DNA from: SIG440 sp045631525
Lineage (GTDB): Bacteria; Bacillota; Clostridia; Monoglobales; Monoglobaceae
Direction of reading: 5' to 3'
DNA length: 15,376 nucleotides
NCBI GenBank assembly: GCA_045631525.1
Contig: JAZQUY010000035.1
Span: 1 to 15,376 of the forward strand
The notes under the pieces were generated by a model, which was not told the DNA's origin, did not search any database, and saw nothing but the letters and a program-made list of their open reading frames with translations. The position numbers were made by a program, and so were the translations under genes. Positions 5,569 through 13,245 of this stretch are shown in pieces (within the stretch, counting starts at the first letter, position 1; the number at the start of each line of letters is the position of its first letter).

Positions 5569-6615
5569 TTATCCTCCAAAGAATAGCCTTGAAATATCGT
5601 TCCATGTAACAAAAATCATAAGCCCCAAAAGGAACACAAGTCCGATAAAATGCACAATCCCCTCTTTGTCAGCAGGGATAGGCTTTCTGCGAATTGCCTC
5701 AACCACCACAAAAAACAGTCTGCCACCATCAAGGGCAGGAATTGGCAAAAGGTTCATTATGCCAATATTCACAGAAATAAATGACATCAGGTAAAGAAGA
5801 TTAATGAGTCCCGCAATGCCCCCCTGACTTGCCGCTTCGTTCATAACTCCAACGACGCCCACAGGTCCTGACATATCAGAAAGCCCCGTTTCGCCGCTAA
5901 TGAGCATCCCAAGTGATACAAAAACCAGCTTTCCTGACCATATGGTCTGGAAAAAAGATTCCCTTATTACATTAAAGACATTCGCCTTTTCGCTTCGGGT
6001 CATAACCCCCAGGAGATATGCTGGTGTTCCGTCGGTGTACTGAGACACATATGGCATAAAGTTGGTGGAAACAAGTTCGCCGTCACGCTTTACCGTTATT
6101 GTGCTTTCTTTTCCTGCACCACGCTGCATAGCAAAATCAATATCACGTTTTATATTTACTTGGCTTTCGTTTATCTTGACAATTTCATCCCCTGGCTGCA
6201 AAAACCCATTGAGGCTTGACTCCTCAATCACGCTGTCAACCGTGCGGGATGGAAGTCCGCTTGGAGCGAAAGCTATTGTTACATATATTATACACACCAA
6301 AAACCCCAGGACGATATTCATAGCGGCACCCGATGCCAGAATTATAAACCTCGCATACCTTGGCTTTTTCGAGAACGAGCCCTCGTCATCGCTTTCCTTG
6401 TCTTCGCCCTCCATACTGCAAAACCCGCCAAGAGGTATTGCCCTCAACGAATATTCGGTGTCGCCCTTTTTCTTTGAAAAAATTTTGGGGCCCATACCAA
6501 GAGCAAATTCGTGAACTCTTACACCAAAAAGCCTTGCCGTAAGAAAGTGCCCAAGTTCGTGAACAAATATTATAAGAGAGAAACAAATCACTGCAAAAAT
6601 TATTGTAACAATCAT
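5569..6615 (-). CDS. rseP: Site-2 intramembrane zinc metalloprotease (RseP/RasP family)
   Basis: Polytopic membrane protease that cuts transmembrane segments of substrates such as anti-sigma factors and leftover signal peptides. The zinc motif HELGH is at 19-23 in the first membrane segment. A single PDZ region lies at about 120-185 (LQPGDEIVKIN). The C-terminal active-site motif NLLPIPALDGGR is at 288-299, with Asp296 as the third zinc ligand. At 348 residues with one PDZ domain it matches Gram-positive RasP more than the two-PDZ E. coli RseP. Its ATG overlaps the dxr stop by 4 bp and GGAG lies 8 nt upstream, showing translational coupling. It is the last gene of the pyrH operon. Confidence 0.95.
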   Translation of the reverse strand: MIVTIIFAVICFSLIIFVHELGHFLTARLFGVRVHEFALGMGPKIFSKKKGDTEYSLRAIPLGGFCSMEGEDKESDDEGSFSKKPRYARFIILASGAAMNIVLGFLVCIIYVTIAFAPSGLPSRTVDSVIEESSLNGFLQPGDEIVKINESQVNIKRDIDFAMQRGAGKESTITVKRDGELVSTNFMPYVSQYTDGTPAYLLGVMTRSEKANVFNVIRESFFQTIWSGKLVFVSLGMLISGETGLSDMSGPVGVVGVMNEAASQGGIAGLINLLYLMSFISVNIGIMNLLPIPALDGGRLFFVVVEAIRRKPIPADKEGIVHFIGLVFLLGLMIFVTWNDISRLFFGG

Positions 6616-7754
6616 ATTTTATGCTCCATTCTGACAGACCTGTCAACCTCTATTATATCCTCAAGTGTAAAATTTAATTTGTTTTTATATTTACGAAGAA
6701 CCTCTGCCACATATTCGCCGATTTCCAAAAATCCTATTTTATCGTGGAGAAAAGCAGAAACCGCCACCTCATTGGCAGCATTCAACACCGTGGGCATAAT
6801 ACCCCCCATTTTCCCAGCAGTCTTTGCCAAGGCAAGACAGCAAAACACCTCTTCATCAGGCTTTGCAAAGGTCAATTTCGAAAGCTCTGCAAAATCCACC
6901 GATTTGTCAGGTGAAAAAAGCCTCTCAGGATAAGTAAACGCATACTGAATGGGATGCTTCATTGAGGGAAGACCCATTTGTGCAATAACACTTCTGTCAC
7001 AAAACTCAACCATAGAATGAATAATGCTTTCGCGGTGGACAACCACCTCGATATCGTCAAAATCCACATCAAAGAGCCACTTTGCCTCAATCACCTCAAG
7101 GCCTTTGTTCATAAGGGTTGCACTGTCAATGGTGATTTTTGCCCCCATTGTCCAGTTGGGGTGTTTAAGTGCCTGCTCTTTTTTTATGTTTTTAAGCTCA
7201 TCACGATTTTTGCCAAAAAATGGGCCACCCGATGCGGTAAGAAGAATTTTCCGAAGCTCTGCCCTCTTTCCGCCGTGGAGTGACTGGAAAATTGCTGAAT
7301 GTTCGCTATCAACAGGGAGTAGCCTTACTCCGTATTTTTTCACCGCATCCATAAAAAGACTGCCTGCTGTCACAAGAGTCTCCTTGTTGGCAAGGGCAAT
7401 GTCCTTTCCTGCCTCAATAGCTTTCATTGTGGGAACAAGCCCCGCAAACCCTACGATTGACGAAAGCACCATATCGCACTCATCAATGGTCGCCGCACGA
7501 TGTAGGCCCTCCTGGCCACAAAGAACTTCGGTTTCCGTGTCCGCAAGCCGCACCTTCAAATCACTATATTTATTTTCATCAGCCACCACCACAATCCGAG
7601 GCTTATACTTTCTCGCCTGCTCTTCAAGGAGCGCTGTATTTGAGTTTCCCGTGATTGCAAGAACAGAAATGTCCTTTATCCCTTTAAGGTCGTCTGCGAC
7701 CTCAAGGGCCTGTGTTCCGATTGAACCCGTTGAACCAAGTATTGATATGTTCAT
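6612..7754 (-). CDS. dxr: 1-deoxy-D-xylulose-5-phosphate reductoisomerase
   Basis: Cytosolic NADPH-dependent enzyme that rearranges and reduces DXP to 2-C-methyl-D-erythritol 4-phosphate, the committed step of the MEP isoprenoid pathway. The 380-residue protein shows the nucleotide-binding GSTGSIG at 7-13, LANKETLV at 121-128, and metal-binding VDSEHSAIFQ with Asp149 and Glu151. ITIDSATLMNKGLEVIEA at 207-224 includes Glu220, matching E. coli Glu231. All key residues are present. GCGAGG precedes the ATG and the gap to cdsA is 12 bp. With uppS in the same operon it links precursor supply to undecaprenyl carrier synthesis. Confidence 0.97.
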   Translation of the reverse strand: MNISILGSTGSIGTQALEVADDLKGIKDISVLAITGNSNTALLEEQARKYKPRIVVVADENKYSDLKVRLADTETEVLCGQEGLHRAATIDECDMVLSSIVGFAGLVPTMKAIEAGKDIALANKETLVTAGSLFMDAVKKYGVRLLPVDSEHSAIFQSLHGGKRAELRKILLTASGGPFFGKNRDELKNIKKEQALKHPNWTMGAKITIDSATLMNKGLEVIEAKWLFDVDFDDIEVVVHRESIIHSMVEFCDRSVIAQMGLPSMKHPIQYAFTYPERLFSPDKSVDFAELSKLTFAKPDEEVFCCLALAKTAGKMGGIMPTVLNAANEVAVSAFLHDKIGFLEIGEYVAEVLRKYKNKLNFTLEDIIEVDRSVRMEHKI

Positions 7755-7766
7755 ATGTTTCCTCGC

Positions 7767-8564
7767 TTAAATACCAACCATATTAAGATAAATATAAACC
7801 AGCGGGGCAACGGCAATCACGCTGTCAAGTCTGTCCAAGATTCCGCCGTGCCCTGGGAACAGACTGCCATAGTCCTTGACCCCATATTTACGCTTGATGA
7901 TTGACGCTGTTAAATCACCAATTTGTGAAACAGGGGAAATGATCAGCCCCAAAACCCCAAGCTTTATATAATTTATATCCATTTTAAAACCTTTTTCAAG
8001 CAAGAGTCCATAAAGGAGCAAAAGCACCACGCATCCAACGGTTCCGCCGATTGACCCCTCGATTGTCTTTTTGGGGCTTATCTCTGGGCAAAGCTTGTGC
8101 TTTCCAAAAAACACACCGCTGAAATATGCAAAGGTGTCTGTAGCGAATGCCCCGATAAACACAATCCACAAAAGTCTTGTGCCGTACTGAAGACCTTTCA
8201 GGTCAATCAATGTTGAGAGCAAAAATGGAATATAAATAACCGCAAAAATCAAAAGCCCTGCATCAATGACGCTCACAGTTTTGTGGCATTTCAGCATCAC
8301 GCAAAAAATCGCCATAAGTCCCACATAAAAGAATGGCATATAAAGGTATGCGGGAATATAAGTCCTGAGGCAAACAAGAACAGCAGCCACATATCCCACA
8401 GCACACAAGCCTTTGTGTTTGCTAATCTCTGTTGCCTTGAAAAATTCAAAAAGTCCCATCACAGAAATGATAGCAACCGCCGCCGAAACAACATAAACAT
8501 TCGAAAGCAGCACCAAAACCAGTATCGGTGCAAGACACAGCCCCGTTATAATTCTTGTTTTCAT
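7767..8564 (-). CDS. cdsA: Phosphatidate cytidylyltransferase (CDP-diglyceride synthase)
   Basis: Integral membrane enzyme that makes CDP-diacylglycerol from CTP and phosphatidic acid for phospholipid synthesis. The 265-residue protein is mostly hydrophobic helices. It carries the full CDS signature near the C-terminus, SIIKRKYGVKDYGSLFPGHG followed by GILDRLDS. The ATG at 8564 is chosen because GGAGG lies 7 nt upstream and MKTRIITG is the usual CdsA N-terminus. The frame also opens at a GTG (8618) with its own AAAAGG, which would add 18 residues; this is less likely. A 127-bp gap with a terminator-like hairpin separates it from uppS. Confidence 0.95.
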   Translation of the reverse strand: MKTRIITGLCLAPILVLVLLSNVYVVSAAVAIISVMGLFEFFKATEISKHKGLCAVGYVAAVLVCLRTYIPAYLYMPFFYVGLMAIFCVMLKCHKTVSVIDAGLLIFAVIYIPFLLSTLIDLKGLQYGTRLLWIVFIGAFATDTFAYFSGVFFGKHKLCPEISPKKTIEGSIGGTVGCVVLLLLYGLLLEKGFKMDINYIKLGVLGLIISPVSQIGDLTASIIKRKYGVKDYGSLFPGHGGILDRLDSVIAVAPLVYIYLNMVGI

Positions 8565-8589
8565 TTGTATCCCTCCAATTTGAAAAACA

Positions 8590-8608
8590 GGCGGATTAAA
8601 AATCCGCC
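8590..8608 (-). other. Terminator-like hairpin inside the operon, just before the cdsA ribosome binding site
   Basis: GGCGGATT and AATCCGCC form a perfect 8-bp stem with a 3-nt loop. On the minus strand TGTTTTTC follows, and then the cdsA GGAGGG. It could act as a partial terminator or attenuator, an mRNA processing or stability element, or nothing. It is the only large gap between genes of the operon. Confidence 0.5.
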
Positions 8609-8691
8609 CACGTTTCACTCATACCTTTTATTTTTTGTCACGCGGTTCAACGAAGTTAACGCTATACATCTTAGCTTCTTTGTACCGCCAT

Positions 8692-9429
8692 CTAAACCTT
8701 TCCAAATCTGCGGTTTCTCATCTGATAGTCAAGTATAGCCTGCTCCATATCCTTTTCGGAAAAATCAGGCCAATTTATATTGCTGAACCAAAACTCCGCA
8801 TAAGCCGCCTGCCACAACAAAAAGTTCGAAAGACGGTACTCACCGCTGGGACGAATAATCAAATCAACCTCAGGTGCGTTCGCAGTATACATAAGCTCAG
8901 AAAGACTCTGCTCAGAAACCCCGCGAAGTGTCCGTCTGCCTGCGGCAATTTCCTCCGCCAGTGATTTTGCAGCACGGGTAATCTCCGCTCTTCCGCCATA
9001 GTTGAGAGCCACATTGAGAACAAGCCCTGTATTTTTTGATGTATATTCCTCCGCGTGGTCAATGGCAGCGTTTATCTTGTCAGAAAGTGCACTGCGGTCA
9101 CCGATAACCCGAAGGATGACATTTGTGCCCCTAAACTGCTCCTCAACCTGCCCGAGATATGTATAAAGGAGGTCCATAAGAGCATCAACCTCGCTCTTGG
9201 GTCGGTTCCAGTTCTCTGTTGAAAAAGCATATGCCGTGACGCATTTAACGCCGATTTTGTTGCAATAAATAACAATCTTTTTAAGAGTCTCAGCCCCCAT
9301 ACGGTGCCCTGCACTTCTGGGAAGTCCCCTCTTTTTTGCCCATCGGCCGTTTCCGTCCATAATAATCCCGATATGCTGGGGAATATTATTCATATCAAGC
9401 TTTCTGCGGTTTTTCTTCTTAAAAAACAT
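8692..9429 (-). CDS. uppS: Isoprenyl (undecaprenyl diphosphate) transferase, cis-prenyl family
   Basis: Cytosolic, membrane-associated enzyme that adds isopentenyl units to farnesyl diphosphate to make undecaprenyl diphosphate, the lipid carrier for peptidoglycan and wall polymers. The 245-residue protein has the catalytic box HIGIIMDGNGRWAKKRGLPR, then AGHRMG, NVALNYGGRAEI, and the C-terminal IIRPSGEYRLSNFLLWQ with AEFWF. The usual RTSGE is RPSGE here. The ATG at 9429 uses GAGG inside the last codons of frr, 11 nt upstream; the gap to frr is 6 bp. Confidence 0.96.
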   Translation of the reverse strand: MFFKKKNRRKLDMNNIPQHIGIIMDGNGRWAKKRGLPRSAGHRMGAETLKKIVIYCNKIGVKCVTAYAFSTENWNRPKSEVDALMDLLYTYLGQVEEQFRGTNVILRVIGDRSALSDKINAAIDHAEEYTSKNTGLVLNVALNYGGRAEITRAAKSLAEEIAAGRRTLRGVSEQSLSELMYTANAPEVDLIIRPSGEYRLSNFLLWQAAYAEFWFSNINWPDFSEKDMEQAILDYQMRNRRFGKV

Positions 9430-9435
9430 AAAAGA

Positions 9436-9978
9436 CTATACCTCAAGAATTTCTTTTTCTTTGTCAGCAATGATTGTGTCAATGTTTGCCACAAACTTGT
9501 CTGTAAGCTTCTGGATTTTTGTTTCAAGATTTTTGAGGTCATCCTCAGTAATCTCTCCGTCCTTCTTCTGCTTTTTAAAGCCTTCCAGAGAATCACGGCG
9601 CACGTTGCGGATAGCAACCTTGCATTCCTCACCACGTTTTGAAATGCCCTTTACCAGTTCTTTTCTTCTTTCTTCTGTAAGGGGCGGGAAGTTGAGACGA
9701 ATCATCTTGCCGTCGTTTGAGGGTGTGATACCCACATCTGATTTTAAAATTGCCTTTTCGATTTCGCCAAGAATTGATGCATCCCAGGGCTGAATTGTAA
9801 TTGTTCTTGGCTCAGGAACAGCCACAGTGCCCACCTGCTGTACAGGTGTGGGAACTCCGTAATATTCAACTGTTACCTTATCAAGAACAGCCGGGTTAGC
9901 ACGGCCTGCACGGATTGCCGCAAGGTCTGCCTGAAGAACTGCTATCGCCTTATTCATTTTGTTTTCTGCATTTTGCAT
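9436..9978 (-). CDS. frr: Ribosome recycling factor
   Basis: Acts with EF-G to split the post-termination ribosome complex. The 180-residue protein shows the family segments LAAIRAGRANPAVLDKVTVEYYG, PEPRTITIQPWD, LNFPPLTEERRKEL, and a C-terminal three-helix region ending in DKEKEIL. Length is close to the usual 185. The start at 9978 is chosen because AAAGGTGAT ends 7 nt before it; in-frame GTG (9990) and ATG (9987) codons overlap that ribosome binding site. It is the second recognised housekeeping gene of the operon, after pyrH. Confidence 0.97.
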   Translation of the reverse strand: MQNAENKMNKAIAVLQADLAAIRAGRANPAVLDKVTVEYYGVPTPVQQVGTVAVPEPRTITIQPWDASILGEIEKAILKSDVGITPSNDGKMIRLNFPPLTEERRKELVKGISKRGEECKVAIRNVRRDSLEGFKKQKKDGEITEDDLKNLETKIQKLTDKFVANIDTIIADKEKEILEV

Positions 9979-10017
9979 TATGGTCATCACCTTTCAAAAA
10001 ATTTTCGTGTAGATTAA

Positions 10018-10722
10018 CTATTTTACTATTGTTCCTATTTCCTCGCCCTCAATTGCCCTCTTTATGTTTTCGGGGTCATCAAGACCGAATACAAGAATCG
10101 GAATATTATTGTCCATACAAAGTGAGGTAGCCGTTGAGTCCATAACCCCAAGTCCGCGGTTGAGGACATCAATATAGCTGAGTGAGTCAAATTTCTTGGC
10201 ATTTGGATTAACGTGTGGGTCACTGTCATAAACGCCGTCAACTTTCTTCGCCAGAAGAATGATTTCTGCATCAATTTCTGCCGCACGGAGAGCCGCTGTT
10301 GTGTCGGTTGAGAAGAACGGATTTCCTGTGCCGCAGGCAAAAATGACAACTCTGCCCTTTTCAAGATGGCGCATAGCCTTGAGTCTTATGTAAGGCTCCG
10401 CAATCTGTCTCATTTCAATAGCAGTCTGAACGATTGAGGGGATACCCTGCTGTTCAAGGGCATCAAGAAGAGCCAATGAATTGATGACCGTTGCAAGCAT
10501 ACCCATATGATCTGCACGGCTTCTGTCCATACCCTCGCCTGTTCTTCCGCGCCAGAAGTTTCCGCCGCCAACCACGATGGCGATTTCAGCGCCCATTTCG
10601 TGACATTCCTTTATTTTGCCCGCAATGGTTGTAACGGTGGCATTGTCAAGGCCAAAGCCCTTGTCCCCTGCCAGTGCTTCACCGCTGACTTTCAGCAAAA
10701 CTCTTTTGTACTTAAGTGACAT
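10018..10722 (-). CDS. pyrH: Uridylate kinase (UMP kinase)
   Basis: Cytosolic hexameric kinase of the amino-acid-kinase fold that phosphorylates UMP to UDP. The 234-residue protein shows RVLLKVSGEAL near the N-terminus, IVVGGGNFWRGR (phosphate-binding), ADHMGMLATVINSLAL, GTGNPFFSTDTTAALRA, KVDGVYDSDP and the C-terminal GTIVK typical of bacterial PyrH. The frame opens at a TTG (10737), but that codon overlaps GGAGG, the ribosome binding site of the ATG at 10722. In most Firmicutes rpsB-tsf precede pyrH; here an unknown membrane protein does. Confidence 0.97.
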   Translation of the reverse strand: MSLKYKRVLLKVSGEALAGDKGFGLDNATVTTIAGKIKECHEMGAEIAIVVGGGNFWRGRTGEGMDRSRADHMGMLATVINSLALLDALEQQGIPSIVQTAIEMRQIAEPYIRLKAMRHLEKGRVVIFACGTGNPFFSTDTTAALRAAEIDAEIILLAKKVDGVYDSDPHVNPNAKKFDSLSYIDVLNRGLGVMDSTATSLCMDNNIPILVFGLDDPENIKRAIEGEEIGTIVK

Positions 10723-10764
10723 TTTTCTTACCTCCAAAATTTTGTATGTTAAAGCATCAAAAAA

Positions 10765-11241
10765 CTATTCCGAAATATCAATTACCGTAATATCAAGCTC
10801 AACTTCGGGCTCAATTCCCTCATCAGGAGTGGTAACTGTCTCAGGAGAAAATTCCGGCTCGCTTTCAGCACCGCTATTTTCACTGGTGCTGTTGTTGGAA
10901 TTTCCCGCACTGCTATTTCCTGTGCTTTGCTGAGAGGTCTGTCCTTGGCTACTCACAGGAACCTCCTGAACAATAACTTGGCTTGACGCCGAACTCTTAT
11001 ATTTTTCAACCGTTGCATTGAGCATTTCAACCTCATCCTCAAGGCTCTGTACCTGAGTTTTGAGGTCTTCGTTTTCCGCAGCGGTTTCCTCACCGCCAAT
11101 GGTAACAAAGTTTATAGGATTTATGATAAGGCTGAATGCAAGAAAAAAAGACACAACAAAGGCAAGAACCGTACCAAAAACAATTCCGGTGCCAAGAAGT
11201 ATCTTTTTTGTTTTCAAAGATATATGTGATTTGCTTTCCAT
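10765..11241 (-). CDS. Unknown single-pass membrane protein with coiled coil and low-complexity acidic tail
   Basis: I do not recognise this 158-residue protein. A short basic N-terminus (MESKSHISLKTKK) is followed by one transmembrane helix at about 14-41. A heptad-like segment covers about 50-82 (ENEDLKTQVQSLEDEVEML). A Ser/Asn/Gln/Gly-rich linker (about 84-120) and a Glu/Asp/Pro-rich tail end in ELDITVIDISE. By the positive-inside rule the tail is outside the cell. The overall design resembles small divisome or wall-associated bitopic proteins, but no family can be named. The ATG at 11241 has GGGGAG 9 nt upstream; a TTG at 11247 is less likely. It is the first gene after the operon promoter and lies 42 bp from pyrH. 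Confidence 0.8.
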   Translation of the reverse strand: MESKSHISLKTKKILLGTGIVFGTVLAFVVSFFLAFSLIINPINFVTIGGEETAAENEDLKTQVQSLEDEVEMLNATVEKYKSSASSQVIVQEVPVSSQGQTSQQSTGNSSAGNSNNSTSENSGAESEPEFSPETVTTPDEGIEPEVELDITVIDISE

Positions 11242-11280
11242 AAGCAATTTCTCCCCTCTAAAGAATTATCTATTTAGAAA

Positions 11281-11309
11281 AGTATATCATATCTTCTCTA
11301 ACTATTCAA
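11281..11309 (-). promoter_or_regulatory. SigA-type promoter of the pyrH-frr-uppS-cdsA-dxr-rseP operon
   Basis: On the minus strand the -35 is TTGAAT (11309-11304), the spacer is 17 bp and the -10 is TATACT (11286-11281). It lies about 40 bp before the start of the unknown membrane protein, and no terminator is seen between that gene and pyrH. Confidence 0.75.
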
Positions 11310-11389
11310 GAGAAAATACAAATTTTCGTACAAAAATAAATGTCCCCACAAATCATCTGTCTTTTTTTGCCGTATATACCAAATTTATG

Positions 11390-11419
11390 TGGACAAAACT
11401 CCTTTCTCCGTGATATAAT
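11390..11419 (+). promoter_or_regulatory. SigA-type promoter of the YfcE-like phosphodiesterase gene
   Basis: The -35 is TGGACA (11390-11395), the spacer is 18 bp and the -10 is TATAAT (11414-11419). An imperfect inverted repeat, TGTCCCCACA (11341-11350) and TGTGGACA (11388-11395), overlaps the -35 and could be a protein-binding site. Confidence 0.7.
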
Positions 11420-11458
11420 TTAAAAAACTTATAAGAAACAAAAAAGGCGGTTTTATTT

Positions 11459-11989
11459 ATGAAAATTTTCATCGCATCCGACATACACGGCTCCCTTTAT
11501 TTTTGCAAAAAAATGCTTGAATGCTTTAAAGCAGAAAAAGCTGACAAGCTTTTGCTTTTAGGGGATATTCTTTACCACGGGCCGAGAAACGCCCTGCCGA
11601 AAGACTATAATCCCGCCGAGGTTATCCCACTCCTCAATGCTATAAAAGACAAAATCCTTTGTGTAAGGGGAAACTGTGACGCCGAGGTTGACCAGATGGT
11701 GCTTGAATTTCCTATCCTTGCCGACTATCTTTCAATCACAGCAGGAAACACAACCATTTATGCTACCCACGGACATTTGCCAAGCGAAAAACTCCCTCCA
11801 ATGCAATCCGGTGATATTTTGCTTTCTGGACACACCCACATCCCTCTGAATAAAACCGAGGACGGTATAACGTATTTAAACCCAGGCTCTGTATCAATCC
11901 CCAAAGAAAACAGCCACCATGGTTATATGCTTTTCGAAGACGGCACTTTTCTCTGGAAAGATTTTGACAAAAATATAGTAGAAATTTGA
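11459..11989 (+). CDS. yfcE: YfcE/MJ0936-family metallophosphodiesterase
   Basis: A 176-residue calcineurin-like phosphoesterase of the YfcE group, which hydrolyses phosphodiester model substrates with Mn2+; the physiological substrate is not known. All metal motifs are visible: SDIHG at 7-11 (Asp8, His10), LLLGDILYHG around 33-41 (Asp36), RGNCD at 70-74 (Asn72), THGH at 103-106 and GHTH at 124-127, followed by NPGSVSIPK. It begins with the first motif, so the N-terminus is complete. AAGGCGG lies 8 nt upstream of the ATG. It has its own promoter and is divergent from the pyrH operon. Confidence 0.92.
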   Translation: MKIFIASDIHGSLYFCKKMLECFKAEKADKLLLLGDILYHGPRNALPKDYNPAEVIPLLNAIKDKILCVRGNCDAEVDQMVLEFPILADYLSITAGNTTIYATHGHLPSEKLPPMQSGDILLSGHTHIPLNKTEDGITYLNPGSVSIPKENSHHGYMLFEDGTFLWKDFDKNIVEI

Positions 11990-12023
11990 TTTTAATTTCA
12001 GCTTTTTCCTAAAGAGCTGTCCC

Positions 12024-12052
12024 TTGACAAGCCTTACCTTTTATGTAATAAT
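12024..12052 (+). promoter_or_regulatory. SigA-type promoter for the AI-2E-family transporter gene
   Basis: The -35 is a perfect TTGACA (12024-12029), the spacer is 17 bp and the -10 is AATAAT (12047-12052), 5 of 6. The leader would be about 75 nt and contains two competing short inverted repeats (12078-12118). Confidence 0.65.
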
Positions 12053-12135
12053 TAAACTTAAGTATACAACTACCATTCCCCTTGTCTGCGGGGACTTTTC
12101 AAAACAATTCTGCAGACAGAAAGGCAATGAAAAAA

Positions 12136-13221
12136 ATGCAAAATGAACGCCTTGAAAAACGCAAAGAATTTATCATAAACACACTGTTTTTTGGAGTTTT
12201 GGCAGTGCTTGTTTTCCTGTGTTTCAAATATGCTTTCAAATGGCTTATGCCATTCATCGTGGGCTTCTTGATTGCCGCTTCGGTGAATGCGCCCGTGAAA
12301 AGAATCTGCAAAGCCACAAAGCTAAACCGAAAATTCTGTGCCATTGTTTTTTTGCTTATTGAATATGCTCTCATCGTGCTTGTTATCTGGGTGCTTGGTG
12401 CAAAGATTGTGGATTCCCTCAAGGACCTGTTCTCCAATCTTCCCACATATTATGATGAAAGCATCGCACCATTTTTGTCAAATTTCTATATCTGGATTTC
12501 GGATATGACCAAGCGGATTTCCCCCGACACCCTTGACCAGATATACCTTATGTTTGAAAGCACTATGGACAGCCTCCGAGGTTTTATTTTAAATCTCTCC
12601 GCTACAATGGGCAAAGGCCTTGCAAGCTTCACCACACGTCTTCCTCTCTATCTTATCTCCTTTGTCTTCACAATCCTCGCTTCAATCTTCACAAGCATTG
12701 ACTATTCAAACATTATGACTTTCCTGAAAAACCAGCTCCCACCAAGATTTGCCATCTTCCTGGGCGACGCAAAAAGCCACTTGGGAAAAACCATTCTCAG
12801 CTACTTAAGAGCTTATCTCATTATTTGGATTATCACCTTTGCCGAGCTTTCAATCGGACTTTCAATCCTCAAGGTAAACAGTGCCATAGGTCTTGCCGCA
12901 CTTATTGCCATAGCGGACATACTTCCCGTTATCGGAACAGGCGGTGCACTTATCCCATGGGCGATTTTCTCACTCTTCACCCAGAACTATTTCCTTGGCA
13001 TAGGACTTATTATCCTTTATGTTGTTATCCTTGTTGTCAGAAACTTCGCCGAGCCCAAAATCGTAGGCGACCAATTGGGTCTTAACCCCCTTGTGACCTT
13101 GATTGCCATTTATCTTGGCTATCTGTGGATGGGCGTTGGGGGTATGATTTTGCTCCCTATAACCGCTACAATCCTCATAGGTCTTCACAAAACGGGCAAA
13201 ATAAAGCTGTGGAAAGAATAA
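12136..13221 (+). CDS. AI-2E/PerM family transporter (UPF0118)
   Basis: A 361-residue polytopic membrane protein of the family named after TqsA. Members have been linked to autoinducer-2 export, Na+/H+ antiport or general permease roles, so the substrate here is open. A basic N-terminus leads into two hydrophobic helices, then a large extracytoplasmic stretch (KDLFSNLPTYYDESIAPFL), then a cluster of C-terminal helices with the conserved ADILPVIGTGGALIPWAI and FAEPKIVGDQLGLNPLVTLI. Start choice: GAAAGG (12119-12124) is 11 nt from the ATG at 12136 but only 2 nt from the ATG at 12127, and a TTG at 12082 lacks a binding site. The gap to the AP endonuclease gene is 24 bp, so the two may be co-transcribed. 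Confidence 0.88.
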   Translation: MQNERLEKRKEFIINTLFFGVLAVLVFLCFKYAFKWLMPFIVGFLIAASVNAPVKRICKATKLNRKFCAIVFLLIEYALIVLVIWVLGAKIVDSLKDLFSNLPTYYDESIAPFLSNFYIWISDMTKRISPDTLDQIYLMFESTMDSLRGFILNLSATMGKGLASFTTRLPLYLISFVFTILASIFTSIDYSNIMTFLKNQLPPRFAIFLGDAKSHLGKTILSYLRAYLIIWIITFAELSIGLSILKVNSAIGLAALIAIADILPVIGTGGALIPWAIFSLFTQNYFLGIGLIILYVVILVVRNFAEPKIVGDQLGLNPLVTLIAIYLGYLWMGVGGMILLPITATILIGLHKTGKIKLWKE

Positions 13222-13245
13222 CAATCTTGAATTGAGGTCATAAAA

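Noticed and set aside
5279..5612. Minus-strand frames opposite the DUF1540 gene and the rseP end
   Set aside because: They run through a strong terminator stem and lie opposite a gene with a near-perfect ribosome binding site and a conserved Cys pattern.
7024..7770. A 248-codon open frame on the plus strand opposite dxr
   Set aside because: It lies entirely antisense to a complete, well-conserved dxr and its translation is Ser/Arg-rich without any domain. It is a codon-bias shadow.
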